Of a DNA stretch of 64,000 bases, positions 1 to 8,858 are shown piece after piece. The stretch is from Maritalea mobilis. GTDB taxonomy: Bacteria; Pseudomonadota; Alphaproteobacteria; Rhizobiales; Devosiaceae. Under the pieces are notes generated by a model that ran no database searches, was not told the origin of the DNA, and saw only the letters and a list, made by a program, of their open reading frames with translations. Position 1 is the first letter of the stretch. Each line of letters starts with the position of its first letter. Both the position numbers and the translations under genes were made by a program. The stretch covers positions 434,001-498,000 of the forward strand of contig NZ_SNYR01000002.1 of the NCBI RefSeq assembly GCF_004363175.1, in the 5' to 3' direction.

Positions 1-1080
1 TCCGGCCGGCTGTCTCGGTTTGATGTCTATGATTCCATGAACAATGTGTCATGGGCGGGTTGTGTTGAGGCACGTCCTCACGACACATCGCTGCCGTTTG
101 CGGAACGTTTAGACGTTTACGATAAAGAACCGACTTCCGCTGATGGTGACACATTCATCGTGCCTTTGTTCCAGCCGGACACGCCAGATGGCACGGGCTA
201 TCAGAGAAATTATCTGCCGGATACGAATGCTGCTTGTTCCACAACGACGTCGACTGGGTCTTGCACGGAAAGAACATGGAGTGGGCGCTACACTTATGCA
301 GGCAGCAGTTCAACCTATAACCCTGACTGGGGATTTCCTTCCAACCCTACCAATACCTGTAGTTGTTCCGGGCGCACAATCACTTCGTCATCAAGTAGCT
401 GGGATTGGTACTATGGCACCGTAACAACTAGAACTTGTCGTGTGCTCGGCTTGCGCGAGCGTCAGGAACGCGTTTGCAAATATGTGGGTAGAAGCCCGGC
501 GCAGGTGGGTTATGATTCACCAAATGGCAGTTGCACGGTCGACCCAATTGCCCCCCTCACCAATGATATGAACTCAATTAAGACCAAGATTAACGCCATG
601 GAAGCGTTGGGTGGCACTAATATTCATATGGGTGCGATGTGGGGCTTGCGCGTTCTGTCGCCGCAAGAACCGTTCTCTCAGGGTGTTGGTTATGACAAGG
701 GTGCCAGCAAGGTGATGATCATCATGACCGATGGTGAAAACACTGCCTATCCAGCTGGCGATAGTTTCAACAACACCTATTATTACTCCATGTATGGGTT
801 CCACTATAACCAACGCCTTGGCAATCTCAGCTCAACCAGCGCTGAACTTTCAACTGAAATGAACCGCCGCACACTGCAAGTGTGCACAAACGCCAAGGCG
901 GAGGGCATTGAGGTTTATACGATTGGCTTGAGTGTGACTGCTGGCAGTGCAAACGCCGCCATGTTGACCAGTTGTGCCACAGACATCGGCAAAGTCTACT
1001 TTCCGGCAAGTTCCAGCGATTTGGAAGATGTGTTCAAGGCAATTGCTGATCAGCTGAGCGATCTGCGCCTATCGAAATAG
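1..1080 (+). CDS. TadG-like pilus assembly protein with vWA domain, 3' part
   Basis: The reading frame is open from base 1, so the gene begins outside the window; the first internal ATG is at 37. The visible 359 residues resemble the C-terminal half of TadE/TadG-family proteins: a W-x-G-C-V-E-x-R-P segment near the left edge, a Cys- and Ser-rich insert, then the end of a von Willebrand A fold (LGGTNIH, VMIIMTDGENT). TadG proteins are usually anchored by an N-terminal membrane segment, which would lie upstream, and take part in Tad/Flp pilus assembly in the envelope. The many Cys residues suggest a periplasmic, disulfide-bonded domain. No other tad gene is visible, and many TadG-like vWA proteins are encoded away from the tad operon, so the pilus role is inferred. 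Confidence 0.75.
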   Translation, partial: SGRLSRFDVYDSMNNVSWAGCVEARPHDTSLPFAERLDVYDKEPTSADGDTFIVPLFQPDTPDGTGYQRNYLPDTNAACSTTTSTGSCTERTWSGRYTYAGSSSTYNPDWGFPSNPTNTCSCSGRTITSSSSSWDWYYGTVTTRTCRVLGLRERQERVCKYVGRSPAQVGYDSPNGSCTVDPIAPLTNDMNSIKTKINAMEALGGTNIHMGAMWGLRVLSPQEPFSQGVGYDKGASKVMIIMTDGENTAYPAGDSFNNTYYYSMYGFHYNQRLGNLSSTSAELSTEMNRRTLQVCTNAKAEGIEVYTIGLSVTAGSANAAMLTSCATDIGKVYFPASSSDLEDVFKAIADQLSDLRLSK

Positions 1081-1106
1081 GAAGTACTATGGTGATTTGG
1101 GGAAGG

Positions 1107-1183
1107 TGGTACCGCCTCCCCGGATCGAACGGGGGACCTCTAGATCCACAATCTAGCGCTCTAACCAACTGAGCTAAGGCGGC
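1107..1183 (-). tRNA. tRNA-His (GTG), CCA encoded, no G-1
   Basis: A complete cloverleaf reads on the minus strand: acceptor GCCGCCT pairs with AGGCGGT, the D-arm is GCTC..GAGC, the anticodon stem CTAGA/TCTAG encloses the loop TTGTGGA with anticodon GTG, and the T-arm contains GTTCGATCC. The 3' CCA is encoded (complement of 1107-1109). The first acceptor pair is G1:U72, the discriminator is A73, and the base before G1 is T. The universal extra G-1 of tRNA-His is therefore absent, as is known for one large group of Alphaproteobacteria whose HisRS has co-adapted. Confidence 0.96.
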
Positions 1184-1406
1184 ACATCATTTGTGCGCGC
1201 GAACATAGGGCCGAACTTTTGAATTGGCAAGAGGGCAAAAGCCGCTCTTTCAAAAAAAATTTCAGTTTTCCATCTTAACCATGAAAATGGTCTTTTTCCT
1301 TGCCTGCTGGGCAAATGCTAGACGGCTCGGCCTATTGAATATATTAAGAAAACGTAAATTTTTATCCCCAAGCTTGTGAAAAGCTTTGGCAAGGTTCTGA
1401 AAGTAT

Positions 1407-4313
1407 ATGCGTTCACATTGGGTACATAGCGAAATTGGCAAAAGAGTGCTGAGCTACACGCTTGATCCTAGACCTGTTTGGTTTTGGGATGAAGATGGCT
1501 CGCGCCTATTGTGGCGCAATTTGGCTGCCCGGCTTTTCCGCACCAAGGCGAAAAAGAAACGCGTGAAGCTTTTGCCGGACCCTGTGCCATTGCGTGGGCA
1601 GATCAATCGCCTGATCCGTTTGGGTGCACATGGCCGCGCCAGCCTATCGCGGATGCGGTTTCAAATTGGCAAGAAGCCCGTTTCCACCACATGTAGCTGC
1701 ATTCCATTGATCAATGACGAGCTGACTGGCTTGCTAGTTATCTCATCCGACACGATTGATCCGCAATTGTTTAGCGGCGACGCATATGATCTGGCGGCAA
1801 GCGCTCAGATGTTTTCGCCAGAGCTAGACTTTGTGGTGGTGGACGACAATCACGAAGTGGTTGCAGGCACCAGCGTGGCACCTGAAGGTGCGCCACAGCC
1901 TGAGCTTGCTGCAATCGCGCTTGATCTTTTGGAACAGGGTGCAACGGCACAATTTGATATTTCTAGCCGCGCAAAGATGTTGGTTTTCGAGCCGGGCACC
2001 TTGCACGATCTCGCAGAAATGGGCGCGGACGCACTGCCCGAGGCTGAAGAGGATATTGAGCCCTTTAATGCCGAGCCAGAAGATGGCTTGCTGGACCGCT
2101 TGGACAATGATGCGCAAACAACAGATGCATCGGATCAGGTTGAAGACCACTCAACCGCCGAAGACGATGCATCTTCCGAGACAGAAGAGCCGTCTCAAGA
2201 TGACGATGATTTGCCGCATGATTTGACGGAACTGATCGATCATCTCTATCAGGCAGATCGTGGCTTGATCGACTCGTCAGATCGGTTAGAAGCTATTGAA
2301 GCCGACGAACTTGCAGAGGCACTCGCCGATGAGCTGGACGACCATGATGAACATGTTGCAGCAGCGGATGTAGAGAGCGAAGCGGAAGCACCACAATTGT
2401 GGACTATCCGCGCCAAGGCAAAGCGCACCAGCGCCGAGACTGAAGAAACGAGTTCCAGTGTTGCCAGTGTTGCTGCACCAACGCCGGAACCTGAATCTGT
2501 TTCTGAACAGCCGCGAACGGATAAGTTGGAATCAGATCGCAGTGCTCGCTATAATTTTGAAGAATTGTCGCGTGTGTTGCGGGAGCGCGTTGGATCGGAC
2601 GAAGCGGAGACTGCGACCGAGACCAAGGTTGAAGAAACGCCTGCGCCAACCGAACCAAATGATCCGCCTGCTAGCGAGCGCGAAGCTGCCGCACAATTGA
2701 CGGCAAATGGCATTCCTGAAAATGCCATGGACGCACCTGCGAATCCGCAAAAGTGGCGTCCGGTTAAGCCCAAAGCCCCCTCACCTGATGAGGTGAAGGA
2801 CACGCCAGAAGGACCAACCGTGTCCGGTGCGCTGGTTGCCTTGAGCGATGAAACCCTAGTGCTGAACCGCCTGCCCTTGGGCATTCTACTGTTCCGCGAT
2901 CAGGAATTGCTATTCGCCAACCGCGCGATGGCCGAGCTTGCAGGATATAAGACCAGCACCGAATTGCGCCAGGCCGGGTTTGACCAAATTTTCCCGCGCG
3001 CTGATGACGGTGATTCCAGTGTTGGCCCGGTGACCAAGCTTTTACGTAAAGATGGCACGGATGTACCTGTTGTGGCGCGGTTGCAAACCACCACATGGCA
3101 AGGCAAATCTGCCTATATGTTGACCGCTCGCGAAGATGATCGCAAAGAGCCAATCGCGCTGCCCGCCACTGCCGATGCGTTTGAGCATGGTGATGATGAG
3201 TTGTCAGTTTTTGCCGCTTCGGAAGAACAGACCCAACTTGATGTTGAATTGTTGAAGCGTATTGCTGAAGCGCAGCAACTTGGCTTGGTGGTGCTTGATA
3301 ATCGCGGCCATGTGAACGAGGTTTCCGAAACAGCCGAAGCGCTGATCGGGCCACACCGCGAAATGATGCTTGATCGTACCTTGATGGAATATATCGACGC
3401 GGACAGCCGTTCGAATTATTTCGGCTTGTTGGCTGGCACCAAGCAGGAATCAGAAGTGTTTCTGTTTGCCGGTGCCGCGCATTGCGCCATCCAGTTTTTG
3501 CGCCACCCCATGGAAAATGGCGACAATTTCCAATTGATTGGGTTGGTGCGTGAAAAAGAAGAGCCACAATCTGAGCAAAATAGCGATGTGCCGGATGATC
3601 TTGGTACTGAAGCTGAATTGCTGCCGCTGATCAGCCGCGAAATTCGGCGACCATTGGCCACCATTTCAGGCTTTAACAGCCTGATGCATGACGAAGCCTA
3701 TGGCCCGATTGGGAATGATCGTTATCGCGAATATGTCAAAGATATTCAGCTGGCCGCAAAACGTTTGGAACGTGTGGTACACGAGCTGGACGATTTGAGC
3801 CGCTATCGCGATGGCTCCTATGAATTGGAAAATGCGCAGGTCGATTTGGGTGATTTGCTCACGCAATGTATCGGCAAAATCCGCACCCAAGCCAATGCCC
3901 AACAAGTGTTTGTGCGCAGTGCGATTCCAGATGCGCAATATTTGGTGGATGCAGATGCAAAGCTGCTGAGCCAAACCATTATGAATTTGCTGGCGAGTGC
4001 TGTAACGCTAAGCCCACCGGGAAGCAATGTGATCATCAGCGCCATTCGCGAAGATAATGGCGATGTGTCTGTGCATGTGCGGGACAATGGAAGCAACCAA
4101 ATTGACCGCGGTGAGAAGTTTGCCGTTTTCCATCAGGTGACTGAGGATGGCAAAGAAACGGGCACAACCGCCAGTTCTGCAGTTGGTCTGTCGCTCACGC
4201 GGTCTTTGGCGCGGGCCAACTCTTTTGGCCTGTCTTTCGACCCATTGGGTGAAAATGGCATGATGATGGCGCTGCGTATTCCGGGCCATCGGGTGCAAAA
4301 CGTCAATAGCTGA
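1407..4313 (+). CDS. PAS-domain protein with degenerate histidine-kinase core (PdhS/DivJ family relative)
   Basis: This is a 968-residue protein with no signal peptide or membrane segment. The N-terminus (residues 18-60, PVWFWDEDGSRLLW) looks like a degenerate PAS; residues about 205-335 are an acidic linker; PAS-like domains lie near 485-575 and 612-700; and a HisKA/HATPase core occupies about 735-960. The dimerization helix has the GPIGNDRYREYVKDI segment typical of the PleC/DivJ/PdhS family. However, the H-box reads SREIRRPL, so Arg744 stands where the phosphorylated His belongs. The N-box has NLLASA for NLxxNA, the first G-box reads DNGSNQ for DxGxGI, and GLSL remains in the last glycine box. 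It is probably a DivL-like pseudokinase that senses or binds partners without autophosphorylation. No response regulator gene is adjacent. The start ATG leads directly into the PAS-like segment. Confidence 0.85.
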   Translation: MRSHWVHSEIGKRVLSYTLDPRPVWFWDEDGSRLLWRNLAARLFRTKAKKKRVKLLPDPVPLRGQINRLIRLGAHGRASLSRMRFQIGKKPVSTTCSCIPLINDELTGLLVISSDTIDPQLFSGDAYDLAASAQMFSPELDFVVVDDNHEVVAGTSVAPEGAPQPELAAIALDLLEQGATAQFDISSRAKMLVFEPGTLHDLAEMGADALPEAEEDIEPFNAEPEDGLLDRLDNDAQTTDASDQVEDHSTAEDDASSETEEPSQDDDDLPHDLTELIDHLYQADRGLIDSSDRLEAIEADELAEALADELDDHDEHVAAADVESEAEAPQLWTIRAKAKRTSAETEETSSSVASVAAPTPEPESVSEQPRTDKLESDRSARYNFEELSRVLRERVGSDEAETATETKVEETPAPTEPNDPPASEREAAAQLTANGIPENAMDAPANPQKWRPVKPKAPSPDEVKDTPEGPTVSGALVALSDETLVLNRLPLGILLFRDQELLFANRAMAELAGYKTSTELRQAGFDQIFPRADDGDSSVGPVTKLLRKDGTDVPVVARLQTTTWQGKSAYMLTAREDDRKEPIALPATADAFEHGDDELSVFAASEEQTQLDVELLKRIAEAQQLGLVVLDNRGHVNEVSETAEALIGPHREMMLDRTLMEYIDADSRSNYFGLLAGTKQESEVFLFAGAAHCAIQFLRHPMENGDNFQLIGLVREKEEPQSEQNSDVPDDLGTEAELLPLISREIRRPLATISGFNSLMHDEAYGPIGNDRYREYVKDIQLAAKRLERVVHELDDLSRYRDGSYELENAQVDLGDLLTQCIGKIRTQANAQQVFVRSAIPDAQYLVDADAKLLSQTIMNLLASAVTLSPPGSNVIISAIREDNGDVSVHVRDNGSNQIDRGEKFAVFHQVTEDGKETGTTASSAVGLSLTRSLARANSFGLSFDPLGENGMMMALRIPGHRVQNVNS

Positions 4314-4524
4314 TGCGACAAACCGCCACACCCGCATGCGGGGGCCTTGATCTGGGAAAACCAGAAAATATGGAGGTTTTCGCTCCAGTTTAGAATGGTT
4401 GTAAAAAACGCCCATTTTTCGGCATTTTCTCGCCCTATGTCTTGATTGACTCTTCAGCAAACTTTGCGCAAAACCGACGCAACCGACGGGCCTTAACCCC
4501 GGGAAAACAGGAGCGAATTATAAA

Positions 4525-5550
4525 ATGAAAAAAGCACTTCTTCTCGCCACTCTTGGCGCCACAGCTTTCAGCGCCACTAATGTGAGCGCCGATGAGATCA
4601 ACATCTATAGCTTGCGGCAGCCAGAATTGTTGGCGCCTCTCACCGCTGCTTTTGAAGAAAAGACCGGCATCAAAACCAACGTGTTGTTTGTGAAAGATGG
4701 CGTTGTGGATCGCGTGGCATCTGAGGGTGAAAACTCACCAGCTGACGTGGTTATGACGGTTGATATTGGCCGTTTGGACGCCGCTAAAAAAGCTGGCATT
4801 TGGCAACCTATCTCTGAAGACATCACTGCTGATGTGCCTGCAAACTTTGTAGATCCAGATGGCGCATGGGTTGCGCTTACTGCACGGGCACGCGTGTTTT
4901 ATGTGTCTAAAGACCGCGTGGATGCGGAAAACCTATCTTACGCTGATTTGACCAAAGAAGAATGGGCAGGCCGTATCTGCACACGCTCTGGCCAACATTC
5001 TTACTCCATCGGTCTTGTGGCCAGCCAAATCGCCAATAATGGCGAAGAAGCCACCAAAGAATGGCTCGAAGGCGTGCGCGACAATCTTGCCCGCAAGCCA
5101 ACAGGTAATGACCGCGCGCAAGTGCAAGCCATTTATTCAGGCGAGTGTGATCTGGCGATCGGCAACACCTATTATATGGGCAAAATGCTGACCAACGACG
5201 CAGAGCCTGAGCAAAAAGAATGGGCAGCTTCTGTGCGTTTGGTGTACCCAGATGCGGAGCAGAGCAAAACCCACGTGAATGTTTCAGGTGTTGTGTTGGC
5301 CAAAAACGCGCCGCATGAAGAAGCGGCGAAACAGTTCATCGAATTTTTGCTTTCAGACGAAGCGCAGGCTATCTATGCTGAAACAAACTTCGAATTCCCA
5401 ATTATGCCAGGTGTTGAAGCTTCTGATCTGGTGCAAAGCTGGGGCGAACTGAAAGCGGATTCCTTGCAACTGGCTGAAATTGCGGATAAACGCGATGAAG
5501 CAAGCAAATTGGTGGACGAAGTCAAATTTGACGAAGGTCCGCAAAACTAA
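4525..5550 (+). CDS. Ferric-iron ABC transporter periplasmic binding protein (FbpA/FutA type)
   Basis: The protein has 341 residues with a clear signal peptide (MKKALLLATLGATAFSA, cleavage near residue 22). The mature part shows the FbpA/FutA pattern EINIYSLRQPELLAPLTAAF at its start and a tyrosine pair in GNTYYMGKM, which in this family supplies Fe(III) ligands. It should bind ferric iron in the periplasm and pass it to the permease encoded 45 bases downstream. The ATG is preceded by CAGGAG at a good distance. I saw no convincing Fur or RirA/iron-rhodo box upstream, so iron regulation is unproven. The ATPase partner is not encoded here. Confidence 0.88.
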   Translation: MKKALLLATLGATAFSATNVSADEINIYSLRQPELLAPLTAAFEEKTGIKTNVLFVKDGVVDRVASEGENSPADVVMTVDIGRLDAAKKAGIWQPISEDITADVPANFVDPDGAWVALTARARVFYVSKDRVDAENLSYADLTKEEWAGRICTRSGQHSYSIGLVASQIANNGEEATKEWLEGVRDNLARKPTGNDRAQVQAIYSGECDLAIGNTYYMGKMLTNDAEPEQKEWAASVRLVYPDAEQSKTHVNVSGVVLAKNAPHEEAAKQFIEFLLSDEAQAIYAETNFEFPIMPGVEASDLVQSWGELKADSLQLAEIADKRDEASKLVDEVKFDEGPQN

Positions 5551-5595
5551 TGGGGTTGACCTATTAAAGGTATCGACAACCAAAGTTCGAGTTTA

Positions 5596-7218
5596 TTGAA
5601 AGGCGCGTTTTCGCGCCTTTCTTTCGTTCAGTTGGTGATCATCTTTTTGATGGCGCTGCCTGTGCTTGCCCTCGCCTTTCTGGCTCTTGGTCGCTTCAGT
5701 TTAGAAGGCGGCCTTTTCTCGCGCATGTTGCCTGTTGCGCTCACCGAAACGGGCCTTTTGCTGCTTTTTGTTGGCGTGTTCACCGCCATCGTTGGGCTTT
5801 TGAGTGCATGGTTGGTTTCGTCCTTTGAGTTTCCCGGACGCAAATTTTTCCAATGGGCTTTCATTCTGCCCTTGGCCGTTCCCACCTATATTTCTGCCTA
5901 TGCATGGGTGGAAGTTATGGAATTCACTGGTCCCATTCAAACGGCGATCCGCGCGGCCACCGGGGCCAAAACGATCCGTGAATATTGGTTCCCAGACATT
6001 CGCTCGCTCGAAGGCGCTGCGATTGTGATGAGCCTTGTGCTCTATCCATACGTCTATTTGAGCTGTCGCGCCTTCTTCTTGATGCAGTCTGGCGCGTTGG
6101 TAGCCGCCAGTCGGGCGCTTGGCGCCAATGCGTGGCGGACTTTTTTTTCGATCATTTTGCCACTCTCCCGCCCAGCCCTGATTGTCGGTGTCACCTTGGC
6201 GCTTATGGAAGTGTTGAACGATGTGGGCGCGGTCGAGTTTTTCGGCGTCAATTCCATCACAAAGATTGTGTACACAACTTGGTTAAACCGTTCCAATCTG
6301 CCCGGTGCGGCACAATTGGCGCTGACCGCCATTTTATTGATCGGCACTCTAATCTGGCTCGAGCAATATGCCCGCCGTCGCCGTGATTATCTGACCCGGC
6401 GCGATTCTCGTGTGCCACCCTCACTTATCAAGCTCAGCTTGCCAGTCGGCCTGCTGGTTACTGCTTTTTGCGCGGGCATTGTGTTTCTTGGGTTTGGCGT
6501 TCCGGTATTGGAACTGCTGTCCACCTCCATCAATCGCGTGATGCGCGGCGCGCTGCGTCCTGCCATTTGGCCTGCCTTTATCAACACCATCATGTTGGCC
6601 GCTGGCGGCGCATTGTTGTGCGTGTCCATCGGCTATTTCACGGCCCGCAAAATGATCAATCGCGATGGCCGCGGCGGTTGGTCATTCCTCGCCACTTTCG
6701 GCTATGCGGTGCCGGGCACCATTTTGGCCATCGGTATTTTGGTGCCGTTGGGCTTTATGGATGGTTTGATCAATGATGGCACGCGCGCTATTTGGGGCGT
6801 AACCGTTGGCCTCATCCTTTCGGGGTCGCCTATCGCCATTCTTTATGCTTATACGGTGCGGTTTTTGACCGTTAGCCACAACAATATCGAAGCCGCCATG
6901 AAAAAGCGGGGCCTCAACCTGCTTGATGCCAGCCATATTTTAGGCGCGAGCAAGTGGCGCACATTGATTGAAATTGACTTACCGACCTTGCGTCCAGCGC
7001 TTGTGGCGGCGATGACTTTGGTGTTCGTGGAATGTATCAAAGAGCTGCCTGCCACCTTGTTGCTGCGCCCGATTGGCTTGGAAACCCTATCAACTTTCGT
7101 TTATGCCGAGGCCAGCCTTGAGAACTTTGAAGCGGCGGCTGTGCCCGCGCTATTGATCGTTGCAATCGCCCTTGTTCCGGCGATTTTGGGCGGTCGGCTG
7201 CAAGGCAATCATAGCTGA
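5596..7218 (+). CDS. Iron ABC transporter permease, fused double permease (FbpB type)
   Basis: This 540-residue integral membrane protein holds two tandem BPD_transp_1 domains, about 12 membrane helices in all. Each half carries an EAA-type loop that contacts the ATPase: ASRALGANAWRTFFSIILPL in the first and MKKRGLNLLDASHILGASKW in the second. It is the partner of the upstream binding protein. The listed start is a TTG at 5596 that is buried in a 10-bp hairpin and has no good ribosome site. A later start (TTG 5632 or ATG 5650) would still precede the first helix, so the N-terminus is uncertain. No ATPase gene follows; the next gene begins a peptide transporter operon. Confidence 0.87.
   Translation: MKGAFSRLSFVQLVIIFLMALPVLALAFLALGRFSLEGGLFSRMLPVALTETGLLLLFVGVFTAIVGLLSAWLVSSFEFPGRKFFQWAFILPLAVPTYISAYAWVEVMEFTGPIQTAIRAATGAKTIREYWFPDIRSLEGAAIVMSLVLYPYVYLSCRAFFLMQSGALVAASRALGANAWRTFFSIILPLSRPALIVGVTLALMEVLNDVGAVEFFGVNSITKIVYTTWLNRSNLPGAAQLALTAILLIGTLIWLEQYARRRRDYLTRRDSRVPPSLIKLSLPVGLLVTAFCAGIVFLGFGVPVLELLSTSINRVMRGALRPAIWPAFINTIMLAAGGALLCVSIGYFTARKMINRDGRGGWSFLATFGYAVPGTILAIGILVPLGFMDGLINDGTRAIWGVTVGLILSGSPIAILYAYTVRFLTVSHNNIEAAMKKRGLNLLDASHILGASKWRTLIEIDLPTLRPALVAAMTLVFVECIKELPATLLLRPIGLETLSTFVYAEASLENFEAAAVPALLIVAIALVPAILGGRLQGNHS
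5598..5621 (+). terminator. Intercistronic hairpin between iron SBP and permease
   Basis: GAAAGGCGCG-TTTT-CGCGCCTTTC is a perfect 10-bp stem with a 4-base loop, followed by TTTC. It lies 47 bases after the fbpA-like stop and covers the annotated TTG start of the permease. It could stabilise or attenuate the mRNA so that more binding protein than permease is made. Confidence 0.6.
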
Positions 7219-7220
7219 TC

Positions 7221-7245
7221 ACCGTTCATCAATTCACCGAACGGT
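7221..7245 (+). terminator. Weak terminator-like hairpin after iron permease
   Basis: ACCGTTC and GAACGGT form a 7-bp stem with an 11-base loop, followed by an A/T-rich tract ending in TTCTTCTTTT. It sits just after the permease stop and may separate the iron genes from the peptide transporter operon. The long loop makes this a modest call. Confidence 0.35.
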
Positions 7246-7326
7246 CAAATAATTCTTCTTTTGCTCCCTTTTCATTGCGCCTTGTTCTCCTATAAAAGAG
7301 AAAAAAATCATTGGGAGCGAATATCC

Positions 7327-8802
7327 GTGAAAAATTCTGCGCTTCACCTTGCGGGCTTGATGGCCGCAACCTTGTTTTCTTCAACTGCATTAGCTGATGA
7401 ACTTCGCCTTGGCATGGTGCTTGAGCCACCTCACCTTGATCCGACAGCGGGTGCTGCTGCGGCGATTGACGAAGTGGTCTATGCCAATTTGTTTGAAGGC
7501 CTCACCCGCATTGACCAGAATGGTGCCGTGTTGCCCTCTTTGGCGACCGACTGGAGCATTTCAGACGATGGCACGCGCTACGAGTTTACCCTGAAAGAAG
7601 GCGTGACCTTCCATGATGGCACCAGCTTTGATGCGGAAGATGTGAAGTTCAGCCTAGATCGCGCCCGCGCTGAGGACAGCGTGAACGCGCAAAAAGGCAT
7701 CTTTGCGCCGATTACCAATGTTGAAGTGTTGGCCACCAACAAGATCGCCATCGAAATCGCAAATCCCCAAGGTGATTTTCTGTTCAATCTTGGTCGCGGC
7801 GATGCGGTGATTGTTGCGCCGGAAAGCGCTGAGACCAACCAAACTAATCCTGTTGGCACCGGGCCGTTCAAATTTGTGGACTGGCAGCAAGGTTCAAAAG
7901 TGATCTTGGAAAAGAACCCGGATTATGTGGGCGATGATGTCTATTTAGACCGCGCCATCTTTACCTTCATTTCAGACCCGAACGCGGCACAGAATGCCAT
8001 GCTCGCAGGCGAACTTGATGGCTTTGCCAACTTCCCGGCGCCAGAAACATTAGAAATATTTGAAGCTGACCCGCGCTTTAATGTGGTGGTTGGCTCCACT
8101 GAAGGTGAGACCATCTTGGCCACCAACAACAAGGCCGAACCGTTCAACGATTTGCGCGTGCGTCAGGCCATTGCCCATGTGATTGATCGTCAAGCGATTA
8201 TCGATGGCGCGATGTTTGGTTATGGCACGCCAATCGGCACCCATTTCGCACCACACCATCCTTATTATGTGGATTTGCTCAACACTTATCCGCATGATGT
8301 GGCGAAAGCAAAAGAGTTGCTGGCGGCCGCGGGTTATGAGAGTGGCTTTAAGGCCACCTTGAAATTGCCACCGCCAACTTATGCGCGTCGCGGCGGCCAG
8401 ATTTTGGCAGCACAGTTGCGTGAAATCGGCATTGAGCTGGAATTGGTCAATGTGGAATGGGCACAGTGGCTGGAAGATGTGTTCACCAAGAAAGATTATG
8501 ACCTGACCATTGTCAGCCATGTGGAGCCTTTTGATATCGGGATTTACGCCAATCCTGACTATTATTTCCAATATGACAATGTGGTGTTCCAAGCCCTGAT
8601 CGAAAAACTCAACATCACCAATGATGAGGATGATCGCAAAGCCCTCGCGGCGGCAGCAGAGACGATTTTGGCTGACGATGCAGTGAATGGCTATTTGTTC
8701 CAGCTCGCCAAAACTGGCGTTTGGGATACCCGCCTTTCTGGCATGTGGCCAAACTCACCAGTTGAAGGCAATGATCTGACCCAAGTGAAATGGGCCAACT
8801 GA
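7327..8802 (+). CDS. Peptide ABC transporter substrate-binding protein (DppA/OppA family 5)
   Basis: This periplasmic family-5 solute-binding protein is 491 residues from the chosen start. A GTG at 7327 follows GGGAGCG by about 7 bases and starts directly into a signal peptide ending ALA-DE; the longer frame from TTG 7261 adds an implausible leader. The mature protein shows the family features LRLGMVLEPPHLDP, YEFTLKEGVTFHDGTSFDAEDV and NPVGTGPFKF. It should deliver peptides or similar amino compounds to the two permeases encoded next. A small 5-bp hairpin (8834-8850) lies between this gene and the first permease. The ligand cannot be read from sequence, but the diaminopropionate lyase at the end of the operon is a hint. 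Confidence 0.9.
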   Translation: MKNSALHLAGLMAATLFSSTALADELRLGMVLEPPHLDPTAGAAAAIDEVVYANLFEGLTRIDQNGAVLPSLATDWSISDDGTRYEFTLKEGVTFHDGTSFDAEDVKFSLDRARAEDSVNAQKGIFAPITNVEVLATNKIAIEIANPQGDFLFNLGRGDAVIVAPESAETNQTNPVGTGPFKFVDWQQGSKVILEKNPDYVGDDVYLDRAIFTFISDPNAAQNAMLAGELDGFANFPAPETLEIFEADPRFNVVVGSTEGETILATNNKAEPFNDLRVRQAIAHVIDRQAIIDGAMFGYGTPIGTHFAPHHPYYVDLLNTYPHDVAKAKELLAAAGYESGFKATLKLPPPTYARRGGQILAAQLREIGIELELVNVEWAQWLEDVFTKKDYDLTIVSHVEPFDIGIYANPDYYFQYDNVVFQALIEKLNITNDEDDRKALAAAAETILADDAVNGYLFQLAKTGVWDTRLSGMWPNSPVEGNDLTQVKWAN

Positions 8803-8858
8803 TCCCCACCGGATAAGTTGCGCTTGACAAAGCCGGGCAAAATCAGCCCGATACGCCC

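Noticed and set aside
2764-3567. 267-codon open frame on the minus strand inside the PAS protein gene
   Set aside because: It is antisense to a gene with clear domains, has no family resemblance and no ribosome site; long shadows are common in such codon usage.
4330-4341. CCCGCATGCGGG palindrome after the PAS protein gene as a terminator
   Set aside because: No loop-forming bases beyond the palindrome centre and no T-tract on either strand, so termination is not supported.
4440-4524. Iron-responsive operator (Fur or RirA box) before the iron binding protein gene
   Set aside because: I looked for a 19-base Fur-type or iron-rhodo-box-like inverted repeat and found none that is convincing.
8050-8592. 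180-codon minus-strand frame inside the peptide-binding protein gene
   Set aside because: Shadow of a well-supported family-5 binding protein; composition (many His and Ile from antisense codons) is not protein-like.
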